Positions 1 through 8,515 are shown, counted from the first letter of the stretch. The stretch is 64,000 bases of DNA from Bosea sp. F3-2 (GCF_008253865.1 NZ_CP042331.1:3246001-3310000); one strand, 5' to 3'. Made by a program: numbers and translations. Notes: generated by a model not told the origin, from the sequence alone.

Positions 1-344
1 GCCGTCCGATCGTCGATGAAGTCCGGTAGCGGCACGAAGGAAGTGGCACGCCCGACGACACGCTCCGCGTAGCTGCCGGGGACATAAACCCAGGCAACAC
101 GCTGGCCGACGGTAAGACCCGTCACTCCTTCGCCGAGTTCGACGATCCTGCCAGCCCCTTCGACGCCCATCGCGTGCGGGAGCGGCACCTCGAGCATCCC
201 GCGACGAATGCCGATATCCATAAAGTTGACGCCGCTGGCGGCAACATCGACCGCGATCTCTCCCGGGCCGGGCTTTGCATCAGGGCGTTCGACGATCTTC
301 AGAACATCAGTTCCTCCGACGGCAGTCATGACAGCGGTTTTCAT
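1..344 (-). CDS. NADPH:quinone oxidoreductase, zinc-independent MDR family (partial, N-terminal part)
   Basis: The first about 114 residues of a medium-chain dehydrogenase/reductase, cut by the left edge of the window. The reading starts MKTAVMTAVGGTDVLKI and contains the GroES-like features PGPGEIAVDV, ASGVNFMDI and MGVEGAGRI, which are typical of NADPH:quinone reductases (QOR). There is no zinc-ligand Cys/His pattern, so a one- or two-electron quinone or enone reductase fits better than an alcohol dehydrogenase. The start at 344 is preceded by AAAGGAACGCAAG, a good ribosome site. It lies just downstream of, and codirectional with, a TetR gene, and a TetR-type near-palindrome at 361-376 sits in the gap. 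The substrate is unknown. Confidence 0.85.
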   Translation of the reverse strand, partial: MKTAVMTAVGGTDVLKIVERPDAKPGPGEIAVDVAASGVNFMDIGIRRGMLEVPLPHAMGVEGAGRIVELGEGVTGLTVGQRVAWVYVPGSYAERVVGRATSFVPLPDFIDDRT

Positions 345-360
345 CTTGCGTTCCTTTTAT

Positions 361-376
361 TTGAATGATCGTTCCA
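361..376. promoter_or_regulatory. Putative TetR operator in front of the quinone oxidoreductase
   Basis: TTGAATGATCGTTCCA is an imperfect 16-bp palindrome (6 of 8 pairs match) located 17 bp upstream of the reductase start. It shares the pattern TTGAnnGAnCGTTCnA with the site at 981-996 in front of the adjacent TetR gene, and it matches 14 of 16 bases of a site at 11198-11213. Assigning it to the TetR protein at 396-962 is inference. Confidence 0.5.
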
Positions 377-395
377 TAACGTCACAAAAAAGGGG

Positions 396-962
396 TTACT
401 TCAGCGCTCGTATGGTCAGTTCGGCGATCGCTGCAACATGTTCGCGGCTGGCGCCCGATCGCGCTGCGATACGCATGCTTGCAATCGCGCTCAGAAGGAA
501 TGTAGCGAGTTGTGAGATTCCCAGTCCGGTGCCGACGTCACCTTGAGCTTTCGCTTTAATCAGCGCCTCCACGACAGCCTCGTTGAGGTATCTGCCGAAC
601 GTTTCGCGAATTTCCACGAGGTCCGGCTGAGAGCACCCGAACTCGACGATCGACCCTATCCCGAGGCAACCGAGCGAGGCCTGGCTGACCACGCGGTCCA
701 GCATGGCGCGGATCCCGTCGATTCCTCGGTCGCAGCTGGCGAGCATATCGCGATGGGCTCGGGTCTCGTTCTCGGAGTATTGGGCGAGAGCTGCGCGGTA
801 GAGCCCCCATTTGTCGCCGAACGTGTCGTAGATGCTCTGCCGGCCGATACCCATCGCATCCACGAGCATCCGGGCCGACGTACCCTCATAGCCGTGCTCC
901 CGGAACACCGCCACGGCCGCGCTCACCGCATTGTCGACATCGAACTCTTTCGCTCTGCCCAT
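396..962 (-). CDS. TetR/AcrR family transcriptional regulator
   Basis: A 188-residue one-component repressor. The N-terminal TetR helix-turn-helix is clear (residues about 10-50: EHGYEGTSARMLVDAMGIG followed by QSIYDTFGDKWGLY). The remaining about 130 residues form the all-helical ligand-binding and dimerisation domain. An in-frame TTG lies 9 bp upstream, but the ATG at 962 is the more natural start. A near-palindrome at 981-996 lies 18 bp upstream, suggesting autorepression. A related palindrome precedes the downstream quinone oxidoreductase, so this regulator probably controls that enzyme in response to a quinone or other electrophile. The ligand cannot be read from the sequence. Confidence 0.88.
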   Translation of the reverse strand: MGRAKEFDVDNAVSAAVAVFREHGYEGTSARMLVDAMGIGRQSIYDTFGDKWGLYRAALAQYSENETRAHRDMLASCDRGIDGIRAMLDRVVSQASLGCLGIGSIVEFGCSQPDLVEIRETFGRYLNEAVVEALIKAKAQGDVGTGLGISQLATFLLSAIASMRIAARSGASREHVAAIAELTIRALK

Positions 963-980
963 ACCGCACAAATAGGATAT

Positions 981-996
981 TTGACCGAACGTTCAA
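981..996. promoter_or_regulatory. Putative TetR autoregulatory operator
   Basis: TTGACCGAACGTTCAA is a 16-bp near-palindrome (6 of 8 pairs) just upstream of the TetR start at 962. It shares TTGAnnGAnCGTTCnA with the site at 361-376. The spacing to the start codon would let a bound repressor block transcription initiation. Confidence 0.5.
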
Positions 997-1004
997 GATT
1001 TTTC

Positions 1005-1673
1005 TTACCAGCGCCCTTGCGGCACGACAGCCAGAGCGAAAACCTGCCACCGCCGCGCAAAGGCATGTTCGACCGCAGCCGCGCTCGCGAAGTTTCCTGA
1101 CCACTTCAGTCTGTTGGCCTCGCCATCGAGCAGATCGATGAGAATCTCACAGGCTTCCTCGACGGTTCTTGCGTTCCAGCCCGAACGGGGCGTGGCCGCT
1201 TCGATCGCCCGGCGCAAAGGCTCGAGAGAGGTCGTCGCCCATTCCATGAGCTTTTGCCGCAAATGCGATGAAGTCGCTGCCTCCAGCGCGACGGCGGAGT
1301 ACAAGGCCGAGTAGCTGGGAGACGACGAGAAGCCGAAATATGCGCGGGCTATCGATTGCAACGCGTCAATGGGATCCCCGGACGCTCCGCCGGCATCGCG
1401 CATCGATCGCTTGAAGCGTTCGACATCCCGATCGACGACCGCTTCGAGCAATGCAAGCTTATTGGGAAAGCGGTTGTAGACAGTGTGCTTCGACCATTTC
1501 AGCGTATCCGCGATCTCGTCGATCGACGCGCCTGCATAGCCGCGCTCGCAGAAGAGCGCCCTCGCAATGTCCAGAAGGGCCTCGGTTTTCGCTGCCGCCT
1601 GCGCCTTTGTCGGTCGCCCTGCCCCCGTTCGCGAATTCACAATCGTCGCTCCCGCAAAACCGGCTGGTTGCAT
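1005..1673 (-). CDS. TetR/AcrR family regulator, divergent from the ABC-F/MFS operon
   Basis: A 222-residue TetR protein. After an about 25-residue N-terminal extension comes the HTH (ALFCERGYAGASIDEIADTL, then SKHTVYNRFPNKLALLEAV). The C-terminal half is the helical effector domain and resembles the AefR-like class. The start is preceded by GGGAGGAGTTGCG, a very strong ribosome site. It is transcribed away from the ABC-F ATPase and MFS exporter, and the 63-bp gap between them holds a perfect inverted repeat at 1686-1719. The layout is that of a classical drug-responsive repressor controlling its own resistance operon. The inducer is not known. Confidence 0.9.
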   Translation of the reverse strand: MQPAGFAGATIVNSRTGAGRPTKAQAAAKTEALLDIARALFCERGYAGASIDEIADTLKWSKHTVYNRFPNKLALLEAVVDRDVERFKRSMRDAGGASGDPIDALQSIARAYFGFSSSPSYSALYSAVALEAATSSHLRQKLMEWATTSLEPLRRAIEAATPRSGWNARTVEEACEILIDLLDGEANRLKWSGNFASAAAVEHAFARRWQVFALAVVPQGRW

Positions 1674-1685
1674 CGCAACTCCTCC

Positions 1686-1719
1686 CTATATAATAGCACG
1701 TTAAAGTGCTATTATATAG
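1686..1719. promoter_or_regulatory. Perfect 14-bp inverted repeat, TetR operator candidate
   Basis: CTATATAATAGCAC and its exact reverse complement are separated by GTTAAA, giving a 34-bp dyad between the divergent TetR gene (start 1673) and the ABC-F gene (start 1737). The site is AT-rich, unlike its surroundings, and contains TATAAT and TATTAT stretches that could serve as -10 boxes on either strand. A repressor bound here would shut both directions. The distance to the neighbouring TetR start is 12 bp. Confidence 0.7.
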
Positions 1720-1736
1720 GGACGGTCTCGGAGCGA

Positions 1737-3365
1737 ATGGTCTCGATTAGCGCATCTGACCTGAGCTGGACGACACCTGACGGGCGTTTCGTGCTGAAAG
1801 GGCTCGATCTTCAGCTCGGCCGCGAGAGGGTCGGACTTGTCGGCCGCAATGGAGTTGGCAAGACCACGCTGCTCCAGCTTCTTGCCGGCAAACGCAGCGG
1901 TGCGGGCGGCAGCGTGACGATCGACGGCCGGGTCTGCCTCATGCGGCAGGACGTACAGGTCGCGGTCGAGGCGACGATCGCCGATCTCTTCGGGGTCAGG
2001 GACGCTCTCGCAGTGCTGCGGCGGGCGGAGCTCGGTACGGCGAGCGTCGAGGAGCTTGGCGAGGCCGACTGGACGCTCGAGGAGCGAATGCGGCAAGCTT
2101 TCGCCCAGGTCGAGCTGGATGTCGATGGATCGACTTTGCTGCGCATGCTGTCTGGCGGTCAGCAGACACGGGCCAGGCTTGCGGCGGCCATTTTCGAACA
2201 ACCCGATTTCATATTTCTGGATGAGCCGACCAACAATCTCGACCGCGAAGGTCGAGGAGCCCTGCTCCGTTTCGTCGATCAGTGGACGATGGGGCTGGTC
2301 GCGGCAAGCCATGATCGCGAGCTGCTGGAAAAGATGGACGCCATCATCGAGCTGACCACGATCGGGGCTTCGCGGTATGGGGGCAACTGGAGCCAGTACA
2401 TGGCGCGTAAGGCCGTCGAGCTCGAAGCTGCCGAGCACGATCTCGCCGACGCGCAAAAGAGGCGCGCGGACACCGAGCGAAAGGCACAGCTCGCGAATGA
2501 ACGCAAAGCCAGGCGGGATGCCGCGGGATCGCGCAAGGCAGCCCGTGGCGACATACCGCGCATCCTGACAGGCGCACGCAAGAATGCGGCCCAAGCCAGC
2601 GGCGGCAGCGGCGCTCGTCTCAACGAGAAACTTTCGGTGCAGGCCGCGGAAGCAGTCACGGCCGCGCAGGCGAAAATGGAGGTGCTTCAGCGGCTATCGA
2701 TCGCCCTGCCCCCGACCGGGCTGCACGCTGATCGACGGGTCCTCGAGCTGCTCGCCGTCGCTGCGGGATACGAACGGGAACGCCCCCTCCTGGAGGGCCT
2801 CGAACTCACAATCGTTGGGCCGGAACGCGTCGCCCTCGCCGGCCGCAACGGTATCGGAAAGAGCACCGTATTGAAGGTTGTCTCGGGCGCCCTCACGCCA
2901 CTCGCGGGTCAAGTGCGCGTGGGGACTCCGACGGTCATGGTCGATCAGCAGGTGTCCTTCCTGGACCCCGCGCGATCGATTCTCGCGAACTTCCGCGTTC
3001 TCAACCCGGAGGCGAACGAGAACATGTGCAGATCCGCTCTCGCCAGCTTCCTGTTTCGCGCCGACGCCGCCTTGCAGACCGTCGGTACGCTGAGCGGAGG
3101 GCAGATGCTGAGGGCGGGCCTCGCCTGCCGTCTGGGCGGCCCGAGACCGCCGCAGTTCCTCATTCTCGACGAGCCCACCAACCATCTCGATATCGAGTCC
3201 GTGACTGCCATCGAGGCGGCCCTCGCGACATATGACGGTGCATTGCTGGTTGTCAGCCACGATGGGACCTTCCTCCGCAATATCTCCATCCAGCGCATCG
3301 TTGATCTCGATGCGATCACCGCCCATCGCAGAGGCCTCGAGGATGGGCTGGAGAAATTCCGATGA
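1737..3365 (+). CDS. ABC-F family ATPase (ribosome-protection/resistance type)
   Basis: A 542-residue soluble tandem ATPase without membrane segments. The first nucleotide-binding domain has Walker A GRNGVGKTT (residues 36-44), signature LSGGQQTRARLA and Walker B FLDEPTNNLD. A charged linker of about 100 residues rich in Arg, Lys and Ala follows. The second domain has GRNGIGKST, LSGGQMLRAGLA and LILDEPTNHLD. This architecture is the ABC-F family, whose members act on the ribosome and include antibiotic-resistance proteins. The ATG at 1737 was chosen because it begins the conserved domain and follows GGAGCGA; the open frame extends upstream through the TetR gene without coding character. It overlaps the following MFS gene by 4 bp, so the two are co-translated. 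Confidence 0.9.
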   Translation: MVSISASDLSWTTPDGRFVLKGLDLQLGRERVGLVGRNGVGKTTLLQLLAGKRSGAGGSVTIDGRVCLMRQDVQVAVEATIADLFGVRDALAVLRRAELGTASVEELGEADWTLEERMRQAFAQVELDVDGSTLLRMLSGGQQTRARLAAAIFEQPDFIFLDEPTNNLDREGRGALLRFVDQWTMGLVAASHDRELLEKMDAIIELTTIGASRYGGNWSQYMARKAVELEAAEHDLADAQKRRADTERKAQLANERKARRDAAGSRKAARGDIPRILTGARKNAAQASGGSGARLNEKLSVQAAEAVTAAQAKMEVLQRLSIALPPTGLHADRRVLELLAVAAGYERERPLLEGLELTIVGPERVALAGRNGIGKSTVLKVVSGALTPLAGQVRVGTPTVMVDQQVSFLDPARSILANFRVLNPEANENMCRSALASFLFRADAALQTVGTLSGGQMLRAGLACRLGGPRPPQFLILDEPTNHLDIESVTAIEAALATYDGALLVVSHDGTFLRNISIQRIVDLDAITAHRRGLEDGLEKFR

Positions 3366-4648
3366 TGCGACCTGTCTGGTTTCGATCGCTCGATGGGACG
3401 GGGCGCAGGGCGTTCTGGAGCTCCTATGCGGGCTTCACCATCGATGCGATGAATGTTCAGCTTTACGCTTTCATCCTGCCTACGCTCCTGGCGCTATGGG
3501 GGCTGACTCCCTCGGGCGCCGGGCTGCTGGCGTCGGCTGCCCTGATTTCCGGCGCCCTCGGAGGCTGGCTCGCCGGTTCCCTGTCCGACCGCATCGGCCG
3601 CATCAGGGTCCTTCGCGGCACGATCATTTGGGTGGCGGCATCCACGCTGCTGTGCGGCCTCGCCCGCGATTATGACGAGCTTCTCCTCGCACGGTTGATC
3701 CAGGGCATCGGCTTCGGCGCGGAGTGGGCTGTCGGCGTCGTGTTCATGAGCGAGATCGCACCTCCCGCCACTCGCGGCCGTATCCTCGGCACGCTGCAGA
3801 GCGCCTGGGCCGTCGGCTGGGGCCTGGCGGCTGCAACGGTGGCCATCGCCGTCGCATGGCTGCCGCCTGAAATCGGCTGGCGGGTCGTCTTCTTCGTGGC
3901 CCTCCTTCCGGCCCTGGCGTTGCTCCTGGTTCGAAAAAATATGCAGGATTCACCCGCTTTTGCGGCGACACGGCAACGGCAGAGCTGGCACAGGATCTTC
4001 TCACGAGAGGTCTGGCCCAGCACCGTGAAAGGCAGCATGCTCGCGACGGGTATGCATGGTGGGTATTGGGCCATCGCGACATGGTGGCCGACCATGCTGC
4101 GCGTGGAACGGGGGCTGACGACCGCGGAGACTGGCGTTCATACCACCGCACTGATCGGCGGCTCTCTCCTGGGATACGCGCTCGGCGCCTGGCTGACCGA
4201 TTTCGCGGGACGACGGTTGACTTTGGGAGCATTCGCGCTCGCTGGCATCGTTACCGTGCTGGCAGCCACTCAATTTCAGCTTTCGACCCATGCGCTTCTG
4301 GTGCTCACCCCGGTGCTGGGCCTGTTCGCCCTCGGAATCTACAGCACGGTCGGCCCCGTCCTTACCGAACTCTACCCGACGTCCCTGCGCGGATCGGGAT
4401 TGGGATTCTGCTACAATATCGGGCGTGGCTTCGCGGGGATCACGCCTATCGCGGTCGGAAGCAGCATCAGCGCCCTCGGCTTCAGCCAGGCGATCGGCCT
4501 CTATGTTGCGGGTTCATATGCAATGGTGCTGATCGTCGTGGTTCGGCTGCGAGAAACGCGCGGCATCGACCTGCTGACGGGCGACAGCGGGGAAAGCCAA
4601 GGCACAGAGCGAACCGCGATCGCCAGCGCGGCTCGATCAGAGGCCTAG
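3362..4648 (+). CDS. MFS transporter
   Basis: A 428-residue major facilitator with 12 predicted hydrophobic segments. The loop-2/3 signature is visible as GGWLAGSLSDRIGRIRVL, with a second copy in the middle as GAWLTDFAGRRLTL. FGAEWAVGVVFMSEIAPPATRG is the pattern of the metabolite:H+ symporter branch (aromatic acid or sugar acid type). It begins inside the stop of the ABC-F gene (ATGA), so both are under the divergent TetR. The pairing with ABC-F suggests export of a toxic compound, but the branch it resembles includes importers, so direction is uncertain. Its last 12 bp overlap the convergent DUF1348 gene. Confidence 0.88.
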   Translation: MMRPVWFRSLDGTGRRAFWSSYAGFTIDAMNVQLYAFILPTLLALWGLTPSGAGLLASAALISGALGGWLAGSLSDRIGRIRVLRGTIIWVAASTLLCGLARDYDELLLARLIQGIGFGAEWAVGVVFMSEIAPPATRGRILGTLQSAWAVGWGLAAATVAIAVAWLPPEIGWRVVFFVALLPALALLLVRKNMQDSPAFAATRQRQSWHRIFSREVWPSTVKGSMLATGMHGGYWAIATWWPTMLRVERGLTTAETGVHTTALIGGSLLGYALGAWLTDFAGRRLTLGAFALAGIVTVLAATQFQLSTHALLVLTPVLGLFALGIYSTVGPVLTELYPTSLRGSGLGFCYNIGRGFAGITPIAVGSSISALGFSQAIGLYVAGSYAMVLIVVVRLRETRGIDLLTGDSGESQGTERTAIASAARSEA

Positions 4649-5110
4649 TTCGGAGAGCGAGGGATGGTCTTTGGGTCGGGGACCTGCGGCCCAGTGCAGC
4701 ATTCGGTCGCGTTCCTGGATTGCCTGTTCGTTGGCCGAGGTAAAGCGACGAGCGATGAGGCCAGATTCGCTGAACTCCATCTCCTCGCTGCCGTGCACCC
4801 TGAGCCACGCGCCGCTGTCATTGCGAAACTCGGCGGCGAAGCGAAGCGACAGCCGCCTGTCCGTTTCCGCCCAAGGCTCCAGGATCAGCCGGCGGTCCAT
4901 CTCTCGCCTGAGCTGGCGTTCGATGTAGAGCCGGATTTGCTCGCGGCCCCATAGAAAATCAACGCGATTGCGCCATTGGCAATCGATCGTGTTGCTCAAG
5001 ACGAGCCTGTCGGAGTCACCCGTGTTCCAGGCGCTTTCGGCGTCGCGGACCCGCTGCTGCATGGCCCGGCTCAATCGCAACATATTGATTTCCGTAACAT
5101 TTTTTGCCAA
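4637..5110 (-). CDS. DUF1348 / nuclear transport factor 2-like family protein
   Basis: A 157-residue single-domain protein of the NTF2-like (SnoaL) fold family DUF1348. Recognisable signatures are WRNRVDFLWGREQI, LRFAAEFRNDSGAW and the C-terminal RPKDHPSLSELGL. The conical fold usually binds a small hydrophobic molecule, but no reaction is established for this subfamily. The reading starts with TTG at 5110 behind GGGAGTAGTGC; an in-frame ATG at 5083 is the alternative. Its end overlaps the convergent MFS gene by 12 bp. Confidence 0.8.
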   Translation of the reverse strand: MAKNVTEINMLRLSRAMQQRVRDAESAWNTGDSDRLVLSNTIDCQWRNRVDFLWGREQIRLYIERQLRREMDRRLILEPWAETDRRLSLRFAAEFRNDSGAWLRVHGSEEMEFSESGLIARRFTSANEQAIQERDRMLHWAAGPRPKDHPSLSELGL

Positions 5111-5356
5111 GCACTACTCCCGACTTCCAGATGATCTCGAAGTCGTCAGCGCTTGTCCGGTCATGATGACGCGTTCCGGGCTCTCCTCCAGTTAGCTCCT
5201 GTTAGTTCCTCCAAGCGCGGCCTCTCCCCCTCGCCGCGGCGAAGACGGACGCGCCCGCGCGTCGCTCGCACGGCATCACAGCGATTAACAGGCGCGTGCG
5301 AGGAGGCGGGCGTATCCATTTTGCCATTGCCGATCGCTTTGCAATGGAGAGAAACC

Positions 5357-6400
5357 ATGACCGAACAGCGTGACATCGCCGATCCCCACCGCCGCGAATT
5401 CGTACAATTCGCGGCGGCTGCGGCTGCGACGTTCGTCGCCGGCAGCGCCGCCGCCCAGACACCGTCCTCGCATCCGGCGCCGTCGCGCCCCGTCGGGTCG
5501 CTCGGGCCGATCAGGCAGGTGGACGCTGGCGTCCTCAGCATCGGCTATGCCGAGATGGGCCCGGCCACCGGAGCGCCGATCCTGCTGTTCCATGGGTGGC
5601 CCTACGACATTCACGCATACACCGAGGTCGCCCCACGGCTTGCGGCCAAGGGCTATCGCGTGATCATTCCGCACCTGCGTGGCCATGGTTCGACCGTCTT
5701 TCGCTCCGCATCGACCCCGCGCAATGCGCAGCAAGCCGCTCTGGCGGCTGACGGGATCGAGCTGATGGATGCGCTCGGCATCCAGAGGGCGATCGTGGCC
5801 GGCTTCGACTGGGGCGCGCGGACCGCCGATATCATGGCTGTCCAGTGGCCGGAGCGCTGCAAGGCCCTCGTGTCGGTCAGCGGCTATCTGATCGGCAGCC
5901 AGGCGGCCAACGCAAAGCCCCTGCCGCCCGATGCGGAGCTGCAATGGTGGTACCAGTTCTACTTCGCCACGGAGCGGGGCAAAGCCGGCTACGCGGCGAA
6001 TACCGACGCCTTCAACCGCCTGATCTGGCAGTTGGCCTCGCCGCAATGGAAGTTCGACGGGGCGACTTTCGACCGCACGGCGGCGTCCTTCCTGAACCCC
6101 GATCACGTTGCCATCGTGATCCACAACTATCGCTGGCGGTTGGGTCTCGCGGATGGCGAGAGGAAGTATGACGAGCTCGAAGCCAAGTTGGCGGCGGCCC
6201 CTCCCGTGACAGTCCCTTCCATCACTATGGAGGGTGATACGAACGGCGCGCCTCATCCTGCTCCCGCAGCGTATCGGGCGAAGTTCACCGGCCCCTACGA
6301 ACATCGGCTCATCACCGGCGGGATCGGCCACAACCTGCCTCAGGAAGCACCGGCCGCCTTCGCACAGGCCGTCCTCGACGTCGACAAGCTGGCGGGATGA
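5357..6400 (+). CDS. Tat-exported alpha/beta hydrolase, epoxide hydrolase-like
   Basis: A 347-residue protein with a twin-arginine signal (HRREFVQFAAAAAATFVAG) and cleavage probably after AAAQ. The mature part is an alpha/beta hydrolase with the oxyanion segment HGWPYD, the nucleophile elbow GFDWGA (Asp at about residue 151) and the catalytic-base region GIGHNLPQE (His at about 325). An Asp rather than Ser nucleophile points to epoxide hydrolase or dehalogenase chemistry. The ATG at 5357 has GGAGAGAAACC in front; the frame is open further upstream but without a start that fits the signal peptide. The cytochrome P460 gene follows 54 bp later and is probably cotranscribed. Confidence 0.86.
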   Translation: MTEQRDIADPHRREFVQFAAAAAATFVAGSAAAQTPSSHPAPSRPVGSLGPIRQVDAGVLSIGYAEMGPATGAPILLFHGWPYDIHAYTEVAPRLAAKGYRVIIPHLRGHGSTVFRSASTPRNAQQAALAADGIELMDALGIQRAIVAGFDWGARTADIMAVQWPERCKALVSVSGYLIGSQAANAKPLPPDAELQWWYQFYFATERGKAGYAANTDAFNRLIWQLASPQWKFDGATFDRTAASFLNPDHVAIVIHNYRWRLGLADGERKYDELEAKLAAAPPVTVPSITMEGDTNGAPHPAPAAYRAKFTGPYEHRLITGGIGHNLPQEAPAAFAQAVLDVDKLAG

Positions 6401-6454
6401 GCGCTCGGCGCGCCGCCATGTGCGGCGCGCCACGTCCGCTTTCAGGAGGATGCC

Positions 6455-6988
6455 ATGAAGAAAACGATCGCCCGCGCCCTCGCCTTCGTCGCGATTTCGG
6501 CGGGCCTTGCCGCCTATGTCTCGGCCCAGTCCCCGGACGAGCTGGGCTCGCCAATCTACGGCGTGAAGCTTCCGGAAGGCTACCGGGATTGGAAGCTCAT
6601 CAGCGTCGCCCAGGAAAACGGGCAGAACAACGATATCCGCGCCATCCTCGGCAACGAGATCGCGATCAAGGCTTACAGGGAGAACATGCGGCCCTTCCCG
6701 GATGGTGCGATCATCGCGCGGCTGGCATGGCGATACCAGTCGTCCCCGCGCAACGACTCCGTCTTCCCGGCTCCGCAGTCCTTCGTGGCGGGTCCGCCGA
6801 CGAATGTGCAGGTCAGCGTGAAGGATTCCAAGCGTTACGCCGAGACTGCAGGCTGGGGCTACGGCCAGTTCGAGAACGGCTTGCCGACGAAGAACCCTGC
6901 CGTCGTGCAGTCCTGCTTCGCCTGCCATGCGAAGCTGCAAAAGCTCGAAGCCAACGCGGATTACGTCTTCACCGACTACTCGCACTGA
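6455..6988 (+). CDS. Cytochrome P460 family protein
   Basis: A 177-residue exported cytochrome. The N-terminus is a Sec signal peptide (MKKTIARALAFVAISAGLAA, cut near VSAQ). The mature protein carries the P460 fold features YRDWKLISVA, GNEIAIKAY and PFPDGAIIARLAW, and a C-terminal heme site CFACH, which is CxxCH. Characterised relatives oxidise hydroxylamine, but most family members are of unknown function. CAGGAGGATGCC precedes the start. Its placement after an exported epoxide hydrolase suggests a periplasmic detoxification role, which is inference. Confidence 0.88.
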   Translation: MKKTIARALAFVAISAGLAAYVSAQSPDELGSPIYGVKLPEGYRDWKLISVAQENGQNNDIRAILGNEIAIKAYRENMRPFPDGAIIARLAWRYQSSPRNDSVFPAPQSFVAGPPTNVQVSVKDSKRYAETAGWGYGQFENGLPTKNPAVVQSCFACHAKLQKLEANADYVFTDYSH

Positions 6989-7194
6989 CGCCGGCGAGTC
7001 GGCTCTCCCGCCACCCACCGGGGACGTCCCGCAAGGGCCAGTCCGCGCATCTCGCGGCCTGGCTCCTCTTTGCCTTTCGGACGCTTGAGTGGCGCCTCGA
7101 TCGCAGCGATATCGCCGCGTTCGGCATTCGCGCCCAGGGACAATTGTTCTCGCGCCCTGCGCCAGATGGCAGCCCCGTTGCAAAGTTCCAAACG

Positions 7195-7232
7195 ATTGCG
7201 GCCGGCTACACGACAGCGTAGCCGGCCGCAAT
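7195..7232. terminator. Bidirectional hairpin terminator between convergent genes
   Basis: ATTGCGGCCGGCTAC and its exact reverse complement flank an 8-nt loop, making a perfect GC-rich 15-bp stem. It lies between the plus-strand P460 gene (end 6988) and the minus-strand hydrolase (end 7279). The remaining bases from 6989 to 7278 show no credible gene. There is no long T tract, so the role is inferred from position and stem strength. Confidence 0.55.
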
Positions 7233-7278
7233 TTCCGTCATTCCCCCGGGGGACGCGCCACGCGGCGGAAGGCTGCCC

Positions 7279-8055
7279 TTATTGCGCGGTCGCCGCCTTC
7301 TCGATCAGCGTGGCCACGGCGGGCGCATGCGAGACCATCACGACGTGTGACGCCCCCTTGATCTCCACTGTCTGTCGCGACCTGGCGCGCTCGGCCATGA
7401 AGCTCATCGCGGCAGGCGGAATGTTCCTGTCCTTCGAACCGTAGATGAACCACGACGGCACGCTCTTCCAGGCGGGCGCCGTCGAAGCTTCCGAAAGGGC
7501 GGCTTCCGCGATCGGCCGCTGGCCGGCCGCCATGAGACGCGCCTGTGCGACAGGCACGTCTGCAGCGAACTGCTGGGGAAAGCGCGACTGCTGGATGTAG
7601 AGGTCGTTCCCGCCCGACGTCAGCTTGACCGGCGGAGCGAGCGCCCCGCCCAGGCTGCTTCCCGGGAACTTCCCGGTCAATCCGATCGCAGTCTCGCCAG
7701 TCTCGGGCGCAAAGGCGGCAACGTAGACCAGCGCCTTGACGTTCGGACGCCCCTCCCCGGCCTCGCTGATCACGGAGCCGCCATAGGAGTGCCCCACGAG
7801 AATGACCGGGCCCTCGATGCCTTTCACGACATCCGCGACGGCATCGGCATCGGCGCGGACGCCGCGGAGCGGATTCGCGGCCGCGACGACCTTATAGCCA
7901 TCCCGTTCGAGGATGGCGATCACGCCATTCCAGCTCGACGAATCCGCAAACGCTCCGTGGACGAGCACGACTGTTGGCTTGGTAGGCTGTGCCTGCGCTA
8001 TCGGAGCGATCAGTTGGGCGGCAAGCATCAGCCCGCCAGCGATGAGCTTCTTCAT
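7279..8055 (-). CDS. Exported alpha/beta hydrolase
   Basis: A 258-residue protein with a Sec signal peptide (MKKLIAGGLMLAAQLIAP, cut near AQAQ). The mature part is a small alpha/beta hydrolase: LVHGAFADSSSW (oxyanion), GHSYGGS (Ser nucleophile), YGSKDRNIP (acid) and GASHVVM (His). It resembles the RsbQ/salicylate-esterase-like branch common in alphaproteobacteria. The start at 8055 is preceded by GGAGATTGAA; the frame is open upstream but noncoding. It follows the OsmC gene with a 19-bp gap and is probably the last gene of a three-gene minus-strand operon. Confidence 0.85.
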   Translation of the reverse strand: MKKLIAGGLMLAAQLIAPIAQAQPTKPTVVLVHGAFADSSSWNGVIAILERDGYKVVAAANPLRGVRADADAVADVVKGIEGPVILVGHSYGGSVISEAGEGRPNVKALVYVAAFAPETGETAIGLTGKFPGSSLGGALAPPVKLTSGGNDLYIQQSRFPQQFAADVPVAQARLMAAGQRPIAEAALSEASTAPAWKSVPSWFIYGSKDRNIPPAAMSFMAERARSRQTVEIKGASHVVMVSHAPAVATLIEKAATAQ

Positions 8056-8074
8056 TTCAATCTCCAACGGCTGC

Positions 8075-8488
8075 TCAGACGAGGGAGACGACGGCGTCGA
8101 TATTGCCCTTGATCGCCTTCGAATATGGGCAGGTCCGATGCGCGACCTCGATGATCTGGCGGGCGACCTCGGGGGCGACACCGGGAGCGCTGACGTTCAG
8201 GCGTGCGGCGAGCGAGTAGCCGTCATCTCCGTGCCGGAGCTCGACCTCGGCATCGATGGCAACGTCCGCCGGAAGGGTCACGCCCTTCGCCTTGGCGGCG
8301 ATCGCCATCGCGCCTTCGAAGCAGGCGGACCAGCCGGCAGCGAAGAGCTGTTCGGGGTTGGTGCCCTCACCGCGGTCGCCGGGCGGCGCAAGCTTGACGT
8401 CGAGGCGGCCGTCCGCGCTACGGGCGCTGCCTTCGCTGCCACCGACGACATGGACCTTGGCGGTGTACAGGGTCTTGGTATCTGACAT
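8075..8488 (-). CDS. Organic hydroperoxide resistance protein, Ohr/OsmC family
   Basis: A 137-residue OsmC-fold peroxidase. The two active-site cysteines sit in the usual contexts, SACFEGA (middle) and HRTCPYSKA (C-terminal). The opening YTAKVHVVGGSEGSARSADG and the GTNPEQLFAAGW segment are characteristic of Ohr. Members reduce organic hydroperoxides in the cytoplasm using a dithiol cycle. It lies between an exported hydrolase and an epoxide hydrolase, consistent with a reactive-organics stress unit. No OhrR-type MarR gene is adjacent. Confidence 0.92.
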   Translation of the reverse strand: MSDTKTLYTAKVHVVGGSEGSARSADGRLDVKLAPPGDRGEGTNPEQLFAAGWSACFEGAMAIAAKAKGVTLPADVAIDAEVELRHGDDGYSLAARLNVSAPGVAPEVARQIIEVAHRTCPYSKAIKGNIDAVVSLV

Positions 8489-8515
8489 GGTGGTTTTCCT
8501 TCACGTGGCTAGGGG

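Noticed and set aside
1356..1736. Possible N-terminal extension of the ABC-F protein by 127 residues
   Set aside because: It would run antisense through the TetR gene and across its operator; the conserved domain starts at the ATG at 1737 with its own ribosome site.
5285..7231. Open reading frame of 648 codons on the minus strand
   Set aside because: It lies antisense to the epoxide hydrolase and P460 genes, both with clear motifs, and its protein is rich in Arg and Gly without any family signature; it is a GC-rich shadow.
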